Positions 45,901 through 56,746 of a DNA stretch of 64,000 nt are shown here, piece after piece (within the stretch, counting starts at the first letter, position 1; the number at the start of each line of letters is the position of its first letter). The stretch is from Owenia fusiformis. Lineage: Eukaryota; Annelida; Polychaeta; Sabellida; Oweniidae. The DNA lies in assembly GCA_903813345.2 (NCBI GenBank), contig CAIIXF020000011.1, positions 5,974,571-6,038,570 on the forward strand, read 5' to 3'. The position numbers were made by a program, and so were the translations under genes. The notes beneath the pieces are model-generated. The model was not told the origin of the DNA and searched no databases. It worked only from the letters and a program-made list of their open reading frames with translations.

Positions 45901-48900
45901 AATCTGATAATTGTTCTTATTTGTGACATAAGGCGTCTCTTGAAGTTCTAGATGTGCATCATTACATGCCTCCACTTTGAATTTAATATAGTTTCTTCCG
46001 CTGACATCTATCGGTACATGGCGATATCCAAAATAGTCTGGAGTTCTGATGTATCTAGATTCGAACGGATCATATATCAATAGGCTTGAACCTGAAACGA
46101 AAACCGAGTTTAAAAAACGCAAGAACATATGCGTTACGCCAAGGCAATGCCATTAAAATGATAAAAAATACATAAGCTTATTCTAAAATTGTAGTATTAT
46201 TTCTGTGGGATCCTGTACCTATATCAACAATTTCCCATGTTCCAGACGCTCCGAACCCAGTAACGAAATTAAGTGCATTAACGACATGCGAGGTTGGATC
46301 TTGCCAAGCTAAAATTATATTCTGCCCAATTGCATGTCCCTTTCCAACTTGAACGTCTCCGTTCATCCAACTCACCTGCACAATAATTGAGTATTTTATG
46401 TGACTTTGAATAAAAATGAAATCTTCATCGTATAATAGCTTAGTATTCGAATTCTCTGTACCATAAATGTTCAAAAAGTTCTGCCTTTAATAATCGAGTG
46501 CTTTAATAATATGTTTGCGTCCTTTGGTGAATGTATTAGATTTCCACTTACCCAAAATGGCATCATTTCAGTGCAATTCAATATGGAACCTCTATGAGAG
46601 ACCTTAAGCGAACCTTCTGGCTTGTCACGTATACCCGAATTAGGATTCCGTGACCATCCGTTTAGAACAATCTCATAATTGTTCTTATTTGTGACATAAG
46701 GCGTCTCTTGAAGTTCTAGATGTGCATCATTACATGCCTCCACTTTGAATTTAATATAGTTTTTTCCACTGATATCTATCGGTACATGGCGATATCCAAA
46801 ATAGTCTGGAGTTCTGATGTATCTAGATTCGACTGGATCATGGATCAATAGATTAGCCCCTGGAACAAAAAAATGTAACACTCTAGTATACTCTTATTAA
46901 GTTGCTTTTACCTTGCTCGACCTTTTTGGCAAAAAAACTTGACATTCACACGATGAATTTTGAACAAGCAATGAAATGGTATCATTGACTTTTTAATATC
47001 TTATCGAATGTTTAATCCCTTGCTCGCCTATGTTATGCATTTTTTACTGAAATAGGATGAAACCATTACCTTTGTCTTCCCATGTACCATTTGCTCCATT
47101 GTCTGTAATAAAATTGATTTCGTCTATATCATTTGGAATAGGATCTTGCCAACCCATCAAGAAATCTTCTCCATACACATGCCCTCTGCCGACTTGAATA
47201 TTACCGTTGGCCCAACTAACCTATACATTAAAAGAATGTTAATCACGGCATATGAATAAACTCAAGTATACTTTACAAACAAAATCTTTTATAAAATGAT
47301 GTGTTGTTAACCTACCCAAAATGGCCTCATCTCGCTACAACTCAACGTTGAACCTTTGTATGAAATTTCAAACTTGGTCAGTTGTGTATTACGTATACCG
47401 GATTGAGGATTCAATTTTCTCCCATGAAGTAAGACATCATATCCTTTATCATTTGTATTCCCATTCTTTTGTTGTAGGATCACATGAGCATCGTGACATG
47501 CCTTTACATTGAACTTGATAAAATTCTTTCCTGTGACATTTATTGGTTGATGGCGATACATCCGGTCGTTTGGGGTAGAAATAAAACCTGTAGGCAAGAT
47601 ATACTTATCACTATCTTTCCGAACATTAAATGCGTGAGTAATCAACAATCAGATATTTAGTGATGACATATTTGAACGCCCCCCCCCCCCCCCCCTTCAA
47701 CATTTAAAAAGCAATCTAAATACTGTACATGGACGTTTTTCACATGATATGATCTTTGATGATTTTCCAATACAGTTCCTTCCGCCATTAACGGGAGGAA
47801 TGCATGTCCGACTCTCAGACATAGTTCCAACTCCGCAAGTCACACTACAGTCAGTGAGGCCTTTCCATTGTGTCCAGGCTCCATCTGAAAAGTTGAACCA
47901 TTCTGTGGGATCACGTCATTGTACTCATTTTTAACATATTGACGGGTAAGTTTATCCAATTGGTGACAAAATACAATGTTATGTTCAATTTCAAATGACT
48001 AGCGTGTGCTGATAATGAGTTGTAAAATGAAAATCACTTTCGAATGTGTTGGTTTGTTAAGCAATATGAAAATAAAGGTCACAGAACTGTTTAATTTTAT
48101 CATCGTTGGCATTATTTGTTACATGATCACCGTCTCTATTCCGTAAGAATAATGAGACTACTAGCATACTTGTGCAATTCTGCTCTTCCTTTTTCAATAC
48201 ATCTCTTTGGTAGCTCTGGTAAAGCGGTCCTTGACCTGGCAGGTAGCCATATTCAGGAAAAAATCCAGATCTCAATCTGGATCTCTTGTTATTCTTGAAA
48301 CATCTGCTCCACGGGCTCCACTTGATCCATTCTATAAACATATGAGACCGAATACAATAGTTCACATGGACTAGTTTGAAATGGTTAAGCTGGCGAAAGA
48401 TGCCATCATGCTTCTCGATCGATTGATGCTATTTAGTTGGTGTTGGTGTTGGTCACGTACTGTGGATGACTATTCCGTACAAGTTGATTTGTTTACACTT
48501 ATACAACGGTATACAACTGACCATTTTAAGAAAAAGATCTCCTTATCCTATGGAAACGAAGATTATGTTTCACAGCAACTTTGGAGGGCGATACTGTATA
48601 GCACCTGAGACTAACATATGATGGTCTCAGATAGCACACACTCTGGGGAATTGATTCTACTTTCTATAGACAACAAAATCTGTGAATAGAAGAACGAAAA
48701 AGCCCAAACTTTGACATTAACCCTAATAAGAATCGGAAATTGGCTCGGCCATATTCGGTTGAATGGCATCATTTGGTCCTCTCCCAATGAGATGATGTAC
48801 GTAATACCTAAATATTAACAAGAGTGTACCATTGCATATTCAAATATGCCAGGTGTGTCTCAGCCAATCAACTTACCCATGACAGTTTGCGAGATCCACT

Positions 48901-51900
48901 TCATATGATAGTCGAGAGATGTATGTGTGTAGTTCGTGGGTCCTCTTATACATCCGGATGGATATATGTAGCTGTTCAGACCAAGTACAACCATTTTTTG
49001 GTTAGGTATATAGTCCATCGTTGCCGTGTCTACATCACACATCAACGGACTTCCGCTGTACCCCTAATGTTTTAGTTTGGTAGAAATAATAGATTCACCA
49101 GCAGATATATAATTTCATTCCCTTGTGCTTTCTCTTTTGTCTCAAAACACAATTTTATTTCCATGTCATGAACTACTTATTCTCTCCTTCAAATAGTATT
49201 TCAAATAATGAGATGCATGCAGACATACAATATCCAAAATGAAGAGGAGTAGTGTTTATCACTTACCATACAAATTACTTTCTCTCTATCTATTCTTTCT
49301 GATCTTACAATTGCATGGTTTTCGTTTTCCTCAATTTGTACCTCTATTGTATTGCCTTTGTTGGTCACCTTCTTATTCGGACCTGTGCATGAACAGCAAT
49401 GATCAGAACAAATCATTAACATGACAATTAAAATGTCACCACCAGCTATTGGAAATTGTAAGGATTTGTTAGGCTGCAGAAGCCGAACAACGCCGAACAC
49501 TGTCCACAAAAAGTTGGAGTCTGACATAATATTATGTCACATCTTCATTGGTCATAAATTGCACCATAAATCATAATATCTCGGTCTTTCTTTCTTAACT
49601 AAACTGTTTCATAATGAAGCAAAAATTGGGTATTACCAACTCTAATGTGTTAGTTAAAGGTAGAAAGTAAAGGTAAAGACGATGCATAAGTTCCAGTTAA
49701 GTCTGAACGACATTTTTTTTGCACACTGGGTAGTTTGACAACGCTTTGTTAACGAAAATAAAACTTTTGTTGGCAGAATGCTTGACTCGACGTGTATAAT
49801 CTTACCTTCTCCCCATCCAGTTGTGAAACAATAAGTCATCATTGCGAAGTCCCGGTGCGTTTTTAAGCATTTACGATCCATTGCTTCGATACACGTCCTA
49901 GCAGGAAGAAGACTTGGCTGAACAAATGGATTGAACATAAACTCCAAGGGTCTGTTAAGTTTGATGAGTGCTATGTCATTTATGTATTCGATTTCCCTAA
50001 AGTGATTCACGGAGTAATTCTGGTGTACAACGATGTGTTCCAAACCCGTTATTTGTTCAGTGTCGTGAGTTTTATCCAGCTTCCATTCGCCTGCAGCTAT
50101 CCTCCACCGGCCCATATCACATCTGAATATTGGGCGATAAACGTCGCTTGTATAACGTCAATGGATTAAATATACAGGGCATATCGCGCTTACGTAACGC
50201 CAGGGATTAAATACAGGGCATATCGCGAGGGGGTGACGACTAACTATCGACCGACGGTTTTGCAGAGGGCTTCAGTATATCCCTATCGAACAACATTCGC
50301 TGGGAAAATAAAATACATATTCAATACATACTCATGAGAAAAAAGCAATCTCCCTCGTAGGAGGTGTACCTACGTGACTTTCTTCTCAGTCTTGTCCCAA
50401 CAACCACTTTTAGTGATACAATGGGCCGCTGTTAGAACCCAAATGTTACTCAGAATGACCCCACCACAACTATGCTCGTAATCACTTGCACCCGACTTCT
50501 TGAACTTAAGAGAAACTACCCACGATAACTTTTCCCTCTCCTCAACTTTTACATTTGAGCCGGTTGCTTTGACAATATAAGCTGGTACCGAGCCATTGCC
50601 AGAGTAAATCTTTTTATATTCGCTTTTTACGTCGATATCTATAAAAAAAATACACCATTGTCAATGAAGAGTACTGGCTGCACAATTAGGACTACGCATC
50701 AAATGAGTACAAGTGAATTTACAACCATTTATGTATCCCTTTTCTAAAAATACTACAACTATCATAAAATGACGCGCAATGGGTAATTCAAAATTGCTTT
50801 GGTCGTACACTTTAATTGTAAAATAAAAACTGATCAAACACAAACAATATTATTATATTAAGTGTACGATACCACAGCACTGCTTATTGTCAGTATGTTT
50901 TCCTCCAAATCTGGTACAACGTGACGGGTCGAGCTCATTACCACCTTCCCCCAAGCACGGCCTTTCTCTGTAGACAATGTTACATTTGCTCGTATCGCAT
51001 GCACTCCAGTCTCCCCAGTCGCCCCACATCACTCGGCCTTCATCCGAAGAATCTGCAAACAAAAGGCTGCGTATTATTTTTCGAAAATTAATATCAAAAC
51101 CGAGGGGATCAATGTTACTGGGTTCAAGGACGGGTTATAGTTGAACAAATAGAATTGATATCAAATATGGTGTATTGTAATTAGCGGAAATACAAATCTA
51201 TATGTACTATAAAATGTGTGTTGTATAAATTACTCAAGTATGAATAGGGGAAAAAATTATCTTTTCAATTATTTCATCACTGATTTCACGACACAACAGA
51301 TCTAGTTTAATCACAACAGAAAGTTCTGAAAACATATAGGGTTTATTTTAGATGTCACAAGTTCTTGACATGTCATATTTTTCCTCACCTAATTTTCTCA
51401 GTATTTCACTAACTTTGTCATCCAACGATTGCATCTTATTATTCACCTCTGTTTTAAAATCAGCGGGGCTTTTATTTAGAATATCATCTCTGATGATTTT
51501 CAGCTCCTCTCTTAACAAAAGTACGTCGCGCTTTATCGTGTATGTTTCTGCTGCCGTAGTGTGTACAGCATCTGAAATATAGCGACATTCACGCTGATAT
51601 TCAATTTGTTTATTCTGTGTTTTAGTACACTGAACTATTCTCTATCAGAATATTAATGCAAGTTTTGATATATTTTTTTCATTTTCTGAAATAAAAATAT
51701 CCTTGGACCAACAAAATGAAAGTGGTGGTTATTCGCCACAACAAACCCTGCGATTGGTAATTTATACAATATTTCAGATTTATAAAGGTACAGTTGGGGA
51801 CAAAAATAAATGACAGGTCGATTTTCGATCACCATTTCCTAATTATGGTGGTCTGAAAGCCCATAATTTCCAATATTGTCTAGATACATATCCCTTAAAA

Positions 51901-52622
51901 TTTGTATATTTTACATTTTGTATAATCTCATCCACTGATTTATGGCCTCTTGTAAATTCTCTTATTTTTAACATGGGAAATCCTCACTTCAGCAAATCCA
52001 CCTGTCATTTATTTGTCCCCAACTGTATCATTGGAAATATCATTTTTTGATAAACTTATGTGAATGATAATAAGATTTAATCATCTGAGTACGAGAAATG
52101 TTTCCATTATTTATTAAAATGCTCAAATGAATGTTCATGTTTTAAAGTAAGTGTTTTAAGTAAAATGTTAACTATCGATTGGAGCCTGTTCAATTTAAAT
52201 GATTCTGAAATATTTGGAGACCATATTTTATCAGTTGTTTCAAATCATGTCTCATTATGTAAATCTCTTTGTCATAGTTGTTCAATGCAATATAACTTAG
52301 AAAATTAGTTGCCAGTTTTCTAGACAAAAACTGGTTGACAAAAAGAACATACTCATCCCTTGTACTGTTGTATCAGCTATACGTCAATTAGTAATTTGAT
52401 TAAGTTGAATTACCCGAACTTGGTAACCGTGAAATCATTGAATTACATGTACGAGTCGATCAAAACGTGTCGGACGCCATATCCAGTATCACAGTAAAAC
52501 AAACGCTTATATTTTATAACGGTATATATTTAATTACACGAATGTCAAAGCTGAATTTTGTAACAAATAATTGATTTGTACTCACCGAAGCTCACTAATG
52601 CAACGATTACTACCAGGATCAT
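39313..52622 (-). CDS. Secreted multidomain protein: coiled coil-TSP1-S1 protease-TSP1-TSP1-3xFA-CTLD-FReD
   Basis: Eighteen exons on the minus strand: 52622-52586, 51571-51389, 51052-50873, 50638-50371, 50122-49806, 49382-49267, 49063-48877, 48331-48170, 47884-47744, 47587-47316, 47220-47070, 46859-46552, 46375-46219, 46091-45784, 43528-43375, 43167-42964, 40575-40387, 39953-39313. All have AG acceptors and GT donors and the phases agree throughout, giving 3975 nt (1324 aa plus stop). The start ATG follows an in-frame TAA 18 nt upstream. Domain units are bounded by phase-1 introns, the classical sign of exon shuffling. The protein is predicted to be secreted. Lectin, fibrinogen-related, TSP1 and protease-like modules together point to recognition or clotting-type roles; this is inference. 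I know no named family with this order. Least certain: the exon 9 donor (47744; an alternative at 47735 keeps phase). Confidence 0.85.
40387..43167 (-). CDS. Exons 16-17: C-type lectin-like domain
   Basis: Residues about 981-1112. Exon 16 (43167-42964) gives the first half, CAVGQVEFNSACYLI and AAQAVCRAHRGHLTSI. Exon 17 (40575-40387) gives the second, WSDGNDVVYTKWSKGEPS, EEC and WHDIACVRSEASICK. The Ca/sugar motif is EPS in place of EPN, and WND is WHD, so sugar binding is possible but not assured. The intron between them carries the minisatellite-armed element at 40864-42885. Confidence 0.85.
40630..40735. repeat. TGTCACCAC-family fragment in intron 16
   Basis: ATGTCACCACCTG and, about 75 bp on, TGTCACCACTTCTG with CCGTCCACAAAAAAGTTG between. 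A related piece lies in intron 5 of the same gene at 49430-49560 (CTGTCCACAAAAAGTTGG). Confidence 0.5.
40864..42885. mobile_element. Foldback-like element with minisatellite inverted arms, 9-bp TSD
   Basis: The left arm (40871-41090) is a tandem array of a ~16-bp unit, TTTCACCCCCTAGACG and variants. The right arm (42600-42880) is the same unit in inverse orientation. GACTAAACT flanks both sides (40855-40863 and 42886-42894). Tandem-repeat inverted arms with 9-bp target duplications are the hallmark of Drosophila Foldback elements, which are grouped with MULE-type transposons. The 1.5-kb centre has no transposase. It lies inside the intron that splits the lectin domain. Confidence 0.8.
43375..46091 (-). 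CDS. Exons 14-15: FA domain 3, interrupted by a LINE in its intron
   Basis: Residues about 827-981 (exons 46091-45784 and 43528-43375). Contains YIKFKVEACNDAHLELQET, EMMPFW / VSWANGNVQVGKGH and AWQDPTPHVVNALNFVTGFG. The intron, short in FA domains 1 and 2, is expanded by the 2.08-kb LINE at 43541-45618, whose border lies 12 bp from the exon 15 acceptor. Confidence 0.85.
43541..45618 (-). mobile_element. 5'-truncated, internally deleted LINE (L1/Tx1-like)
   Basis: Minus-strand frames 45621-44902 and 44977-43760 encode reverse transcriptase (LLVCLDYKKAFDSINW, GIRQGCPISALLF, QHADDTTL) and a C-terminal zf-RVT-like motif (NCQICHELHN .. MLFKC). The two frames overlap out of phase and conserved sequence between them is missing, so there is an internal deletion with frameshift. 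The endonuclease is absent. An A-rich tail lies near 43548-43580. CATAGTAAT flanks both sides (43532-43540, 45619-45627). L1/Tx1 affinity is judged from motifs only. Confidence 0.85.
46219..46859 (-). CDS. Exons 12-13: FA domain 2
   Basis: Residues about 672-827. Contains YIKFKVEACNDAHLELQET, EMMPFW / VSWMNGDVQVGKGH and AWQDPTSHVVNALNFVTGFG. It is almost identical in DNA to FA domain 3, so the pair arose by a recent tandem exon duplication. Phase 1 outside, phase 0 inside. Confidence 0.85.
47070..47587 (-). CDS. Exons 10-11: FA (Methyltransf_FA-like) domain 1
   Basis: Residues about 531-672. The pattern FIKFNVKACHDAHVIL, GIRNTQ, EMRPFW / VSWANGNIQVGRGH, WQDPIPND, NGANGTWED matches the domain first named from crustacean farnesoic acid O-methyltransferase. 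In animals this domain occurs in many secreted or surface proteins and is probably a binding module, not an enzyme. The two exons join in phase 0 at TGG|GTT. It is the most diverged of the three copies. Confidence 0.85.
47744..47884 (-). CDS. Exon 9: TSP1 repeat 2
   Basis: Residues 484-531. Contains WTQWKGLTDCSVTCGVGT and GGRNCIG, typical of a TSP1 repeat. With the donor at 47744 the last cysteine codon is split across the intron (T, then GT of exon 10). The other candidate donor adds three codons. Confidence 0.85.
48170..48331 (-). CDS. Exon 8: degenerate TSP1-like module
   Basis: Residues 430-484. Begins EWIKWSPWSRCFKN, a TSP1-type tryptophan ladder, but lacks the CSxTC core and has only two cysteines. 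It is a phase 1-1 exon, consistent with a TSP1 repeat that has decayed or specialised. Confidence 0.65.
48877..50638 (-). CDS. Exons 4-7: S1 (trypsin-fold) serine-protease-like domain
   Basis: Residues about 134-430 over four exons (50638-50371, 50122-49806, 49382-49267, 49063-48877). Catalytic positions are visible: His206 in WVLTAAHC, Asp272 in NDIALIKL, Ser370 in GYSGSPL. The usual GDSGGP is changed to GYSGSP, so the Asp that pairs with the new N-terminus after zymogen cleavage is Tyr369. The usual R-IVGG activation site is replaced by YIVKATG with no basic residue before it. Counting back from Ser370, the S1-pocket Asp position is Val364, so trypsin-like specificity is not expected. The end GCIRGPTNYTHTSLDYHMKW fits the C-terminal helix region. 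It could be a catalytically odd protease or a binding module. Confidence 0.85.
50873..51052 (-). CDS. Exon 3: TSP1 repeat 1
   Basis: Residues 74-134. It has the tryptophan ladder WGDWGDWSAC and the cysteines of a thrombospondin type-1 repeat (SKCNIVYRERPC .. RC .. QCC). It is a phase 1-1 module of exactly 180 nt. Confidence 0.85.
51389..52622 (-). CDS. Exons 1-2: signal peptide and coiled coil
   Basis: Exon 1 (52622-52586) encodes MILVVIVALVSF, a short hydrophobic signal peptide. Exon 2 (51571-51389) encodes residues 13-74, a charged heptad-like stretch (LLLREELKIIRDDIL .. LDDKVSEILRKL) predicted to form a coiled coil and so to oligomerise the protein. Intron 1 contains the TA-flanked MITE at 51791-52025. 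Both exon borders are phase 1. Confidence 0.8.
51791..52025. mobile_element. TA-flanked MITE in intron 1
   Basis: Inverted ends CAGTTGGGGACAAAAATAAA and, reverse-complemented, CAGTTGGGGACAAATAAATG are each flanked by TA (51789-51790, 52026-52027). This is the Tc1/mariner-type target pattern. About 235 bp, no ORF. Confidence 0.8.
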
Positions 52623-52639
52623 TGCGAACCTCGTAATTT

Positions 52640-53815
52640 AATTCTATCTTGTCAAATCTACTTTTATTTGTTAAGCCCCAGAATCATCGATGCGACTTGA
52701 GTTGTCAAGTCGGAATGGTAATCTATGATTTAATCATCGTTTAATAAATCCTGTGATCTGGAGAGGAGGAGCGACACTTGATTGATTTGGTCGAATTAGC
52801 CAATCACAGTGAATATACGGCTGGATTCAGTAGTACACATCCTCCCGGAACGTTAGATCGTCGATTTAAAAAAGCGCCATGCTTTGTAAAACGCGATGTT
52901 TAATCAAAGTGAGAATCAGATCGAGCGAGCATACAATATAAAACATGTTTTAATTTGAGAATATTTTTGCATACTTTTCTCCAAGAAAACTAACGATTTT
53001 TACAATGATTATTTTGGTACAGTTTAAACATTTTCACATATCGCAAATATTTTGGAAGATGTATTCAAGAACATAAGGGACATATTGGTAGGGCAATTGT
53101 ACATATTGCTTGCAAATGTTTCACCCCTCTCCCTATACCCTAAAAATATGGTTTATTTTCCAATTACTTAATGATATTTTTCACTTTGGATTCGATAAAA
53201 CGCAATAATTTTTGTTTCCATTTTCTATTATCCAAATAGTCAATATAAGTTTCATTACCAAGAATGAATAATTAATCCAAACGTTGGAAATAACGATAAT
53301 AATATGTAAACAGTTGGTATGTTTAAACCTCGTATATATACCTCACAAGGATATGAGAACAATATGTGTGGTTTTGTGTATTCTATGCATCTAAACCTCA
53401 ATACCTGTATAGATGCATTTATTTGCATTGCAATAAACTATTCAGAGCAATAAAGGTGAGTCTAACCACTGAAGCATGTAGTGGAATTCAAACAGGATTC
53501 ATACGAAAGGACCACAAATACACCAAAAGCCCTCATGATGTTAGACGTAAAGTCATCCCTCAGGGACTTGGTTAGATTTAACTTTAGAGCCAAAACCTAT
53601 AGGTGAGCGTTTATGCAACACATGACCCTCATCAAACCATATCTAATGTATAACATTAATCTAGAAGATCGTACATTTGTTAAAGGGTAGTTTACTTATT
53701 ATATCATGTCTCTCGGGTATGTCTTCAATCGTTTAAGGATTTTGAGTCTGGTCTTTCAAACTTCTGTATGGCTTCTATGGCACTTGGTTTAGGTGTCACT
53801 TTTTCATTTCCTATA
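52640..53815. other. Upstream region of the 1324-aa gene
   Basis: An inverted CCAAT motif is present at about 52799-52804 (GCCAATCACA on the plus strand). No TATA box in the expected place was recognised. The rest, to 53815, shows no gene. Confidence 0.25.
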
Positions 53816-54369
53816 CTACTTTGTGTCGACATTAGACAAATCCATGGTAATTAAATAACATTTTGCAAGCTTTGCTCTCAAATGGTGATTGCTCAGTCTT
53901 CCACATGGGTAAGATGGAAGGTCATCAAATTTCTCATTGAAAACGATGATGTCATCTAAATAAGCTGCGATGTAGTCTTCTGCACCTCTTACTAGTTCAT
54001 TTACCATTCTTTGAAATGTTACTGGGGCTCCATGGAGACCAAATGGCATCACTAGAATTGGAATATTCCCAATGGTGTCCGAAAAGCACATTTTATATGT
54101 CTCACTTCTCTTCTGTAAGAAGTATCTGCCAAAATCCTCTGTAAAGATCTGTGATCCACTGTACTGTGCTTTCTGAAGCTCGTCTATAAAGCAGTCTGTT
54201 CTTGGCATCGGGTTGTGATTGAATTTCGAGACACTGTTAAAGTATTGAAAATATATGCAGAATCTGACTTTGTTATCTTACTTAGGAATCAAGACAACAT
54301 TCACTTTAGAGGGTTCAAAAACATTGTGTCTAATCAGGTCTCTTCTTCCAGGTTCATTGGACAGAACAT
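53816..54369 (-). pseudogene. Ty3/gypsy reverse transcriptase remnant
   Basis: The minus-strand frame shows RT motifs: a VLIPK region with an in-frame stop just after it, NPMPRTDCFIDEL, LVMPFGLHGAPVTFQRM and the catalytic-type YLDDIIVF. Upstream it begins with a DVLSNEPGRRDLIRHN segment, typical of the N-terminal edge of gypsy RT. RNase H was not found, so the element is broken. Its upstream neighbour in the element, the integrase, is now at 58540-59500, beyond an inserted fold-back element. Confidence 0.8.
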
Positions 54370-56388
54370 CATTGAAATGATCACCTCATTATACCGACGC
54401 GTATTATACCGAAACCCATTATACCGACGCGCATTATACCGAAACCCATTATACCGACGCGCATTGTGCCGAAAAGGCCTACCGATGCGCGTTGTACCGA
54501 AATCCGTGCCAGTGGGACGGCACATTGTCTTAACCCATCAGTTTTATGACGTGCACTTCCGCGTGGGACTAAATCTTTACAGCGGGAATTTCAAGTTTTT
54601 GTCAGTGTAGACATAAAAAGTAAAGTTGCAGTTCTCATACTCGCGCGTTTTTCAATATTTTCATTTGAAACTCGCAAGAACGGTGCTTTGAATCTAGCTC
54701 TATACTCTTCAAAACGTCATGTAGACACATGATTATGTACATGTATGACAATGCACAGTAACATTATATAGGCATAGAATAATAAAAGTGGAGCCTGAAA
54801 AGTCAAATATGGTGCTATGTTGAAAAGCCAAGAGAAATTCTACTGTATCAGCATATAAAATAGATAGTTTATATATTACTTTATCAAACACCTTGGTTCA
54901 AATTACACATGATTTTTTCATTGAACAGACAAGTCTTGAAAATTAAAAATTCATTTTTATTTACTTCCACAATATTTTGACTTTAAACTTTTTAATATGA
55001 GACTGGATGTCAATCTGTTGTTTATATATTCATATTCAATTAAATGTTTATCGCGCAAAAACATATTTTCAGATAAAGCTTAATTTAAAACCTTTGAACA
55101 TCTTTACATCTCAGTTGCGGCCAGAAATTTTTTAACTGATGCAAGGCGTTTCGGATTGAGGGGTCGTCCCAACAAACTTAATTCCAGTTAACCATCAATT
55201 TCTTATTTCATAGAGGATAAAGTCATAATTCTATTATTCATGTTTGATTATGGTAAACCATGTACTTCATAAAATATATTTAACCGTGGTAAATTCTGTA
55301 TTCAATGAAGTAAACATTTATTTATACTGTATTGTTTCGTTGGTAGAAATAAATAATTGTGCTTTTAAATATAAAGTTTCACATTTCTTATTGAACTTGA
55401 TAATTACTGTATTTTCGATCTTGTGCTGATGGGGCCAAAAATTGTTGTCATGGAGAGAGAGCAAGATATGTTGTCATGGAGATAGTAACAAACGCATTCA
55501 TTTGTTTTACATTAATTCTGAAGTTATTATATTTTCTTACCATAAAACATTTCTTTTCATATAATACTTCTAAATTGGCATCATTTCCATGTTTAAATTG
55601 CTAAAATAGTTTTTGGCTACTGATATTATCTCTATCATCAGTTTTCATTCCACAAACGAAATATCAATTATTTTGCCCAAAATTTCCGTTTCATTATTTT
55701 GAAACATTGAATACATGTTTTAATTGGCAGTTTAAAATGGCGCTCACTAACTAAGTCCAATATTCAGCGTCCCTTTAATATCTATTTAGGGTCAAATCAA
55801 TACTAGACTTAGCAGGTCATCTGATTCTCAATTTGATTTTCGTTTGAAATGATTCCCAATTGGGACCCATAGTGACTTTGCTCCACCGTTCTTGGTTGAG
55901 TTTAAGTCATGGCTCTAATTGGTACAAGAATTAAGCTACCCACGAATGCTGTTTTTCCTCCGGGGCCTTGCCATAACTAACGAAAACAATGGTGTGGACT
56001 TTTCTGGATTATTTCCGGTGTTTCATTTTGTTGCTACCTCATTTCTCATAGTAACCATTCCAATTTCTTGACTCTGTTGAAAGCCCATGGTCCAATCAAC
56101 CGTACCTCCTTATCTTATGATGACCACACAAAATGATAGAGCGTGGGAACCGACTGTGCCAAATGCTACGGATATTGCAGCTATGTGTGTTGTGTTTTCA
56201 AGTGTTATTTTATATATATGTCCGACAAATCGAATTATGGTTTTGATACTATAAATATATTTAATAGTATCTATATGTCTCGTTCATTCATTTGACCAAT
56301 AAAAATCATAACTGCCTGGAAAGTAATATGAATAAAGTATGTAAATAAATTAATTAAAACGTCAAATTAAGAAGCAAAAGTCTTTTCT

Positions 56389-56746
56389 GGGTCACTGCGA
56401 ATGGCATGATTTCCTCGAGTCTCTTCAGTTGCAAGGCAACCATACTGGGACCGATTCGCGTCGTTCCACTACTGCCCTTGGTGGGGGCCCGCTGCCATAC
56501 TATATGACTCCCGGAGTTTACTAAAGCACGTTAGTGGAGGAACCAACCACAGTCTCACAATCTGTCTCCGGCAAGAGCGACCAGAGAACCAACCCATGCC
56601 AAGGGCCGGTAAACGGTTGGACCTTCGGACCGGGTGTCCGTAGTGACAATGATCAACAACTCCGTACCTGGGGCTCGAACGCGGGATCTCCGTATCCCAC
56701 GACGTTCAACCGCAAAGTAGCCTCAGTCTACGCCACTAGGCTACCC
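56389..56746 (-). mobile_element. tRNA-derived SINE, copy 2
   Basis: Minus strand. An A-box-like TAGTGGCGTAGAC (56739-56727) and B-box GTTCGAGCCCC (56680-56670) lie in the head, followed by the same body as 38050-38390 (ACGGAGTTGTTGATCATTGT, GGGCAGTAGTGGAACGACG). The head is better preserved here than in copy 1. Confidence 0.8.

Noticed and set aside
45784-47587. Active farnesoic acid O-methyltransferase
   Set aside because: The domain name comes from one crustacean protein; there is no Rossmann-type SAM-binding methyltransferase motif here and the protein is secreted.
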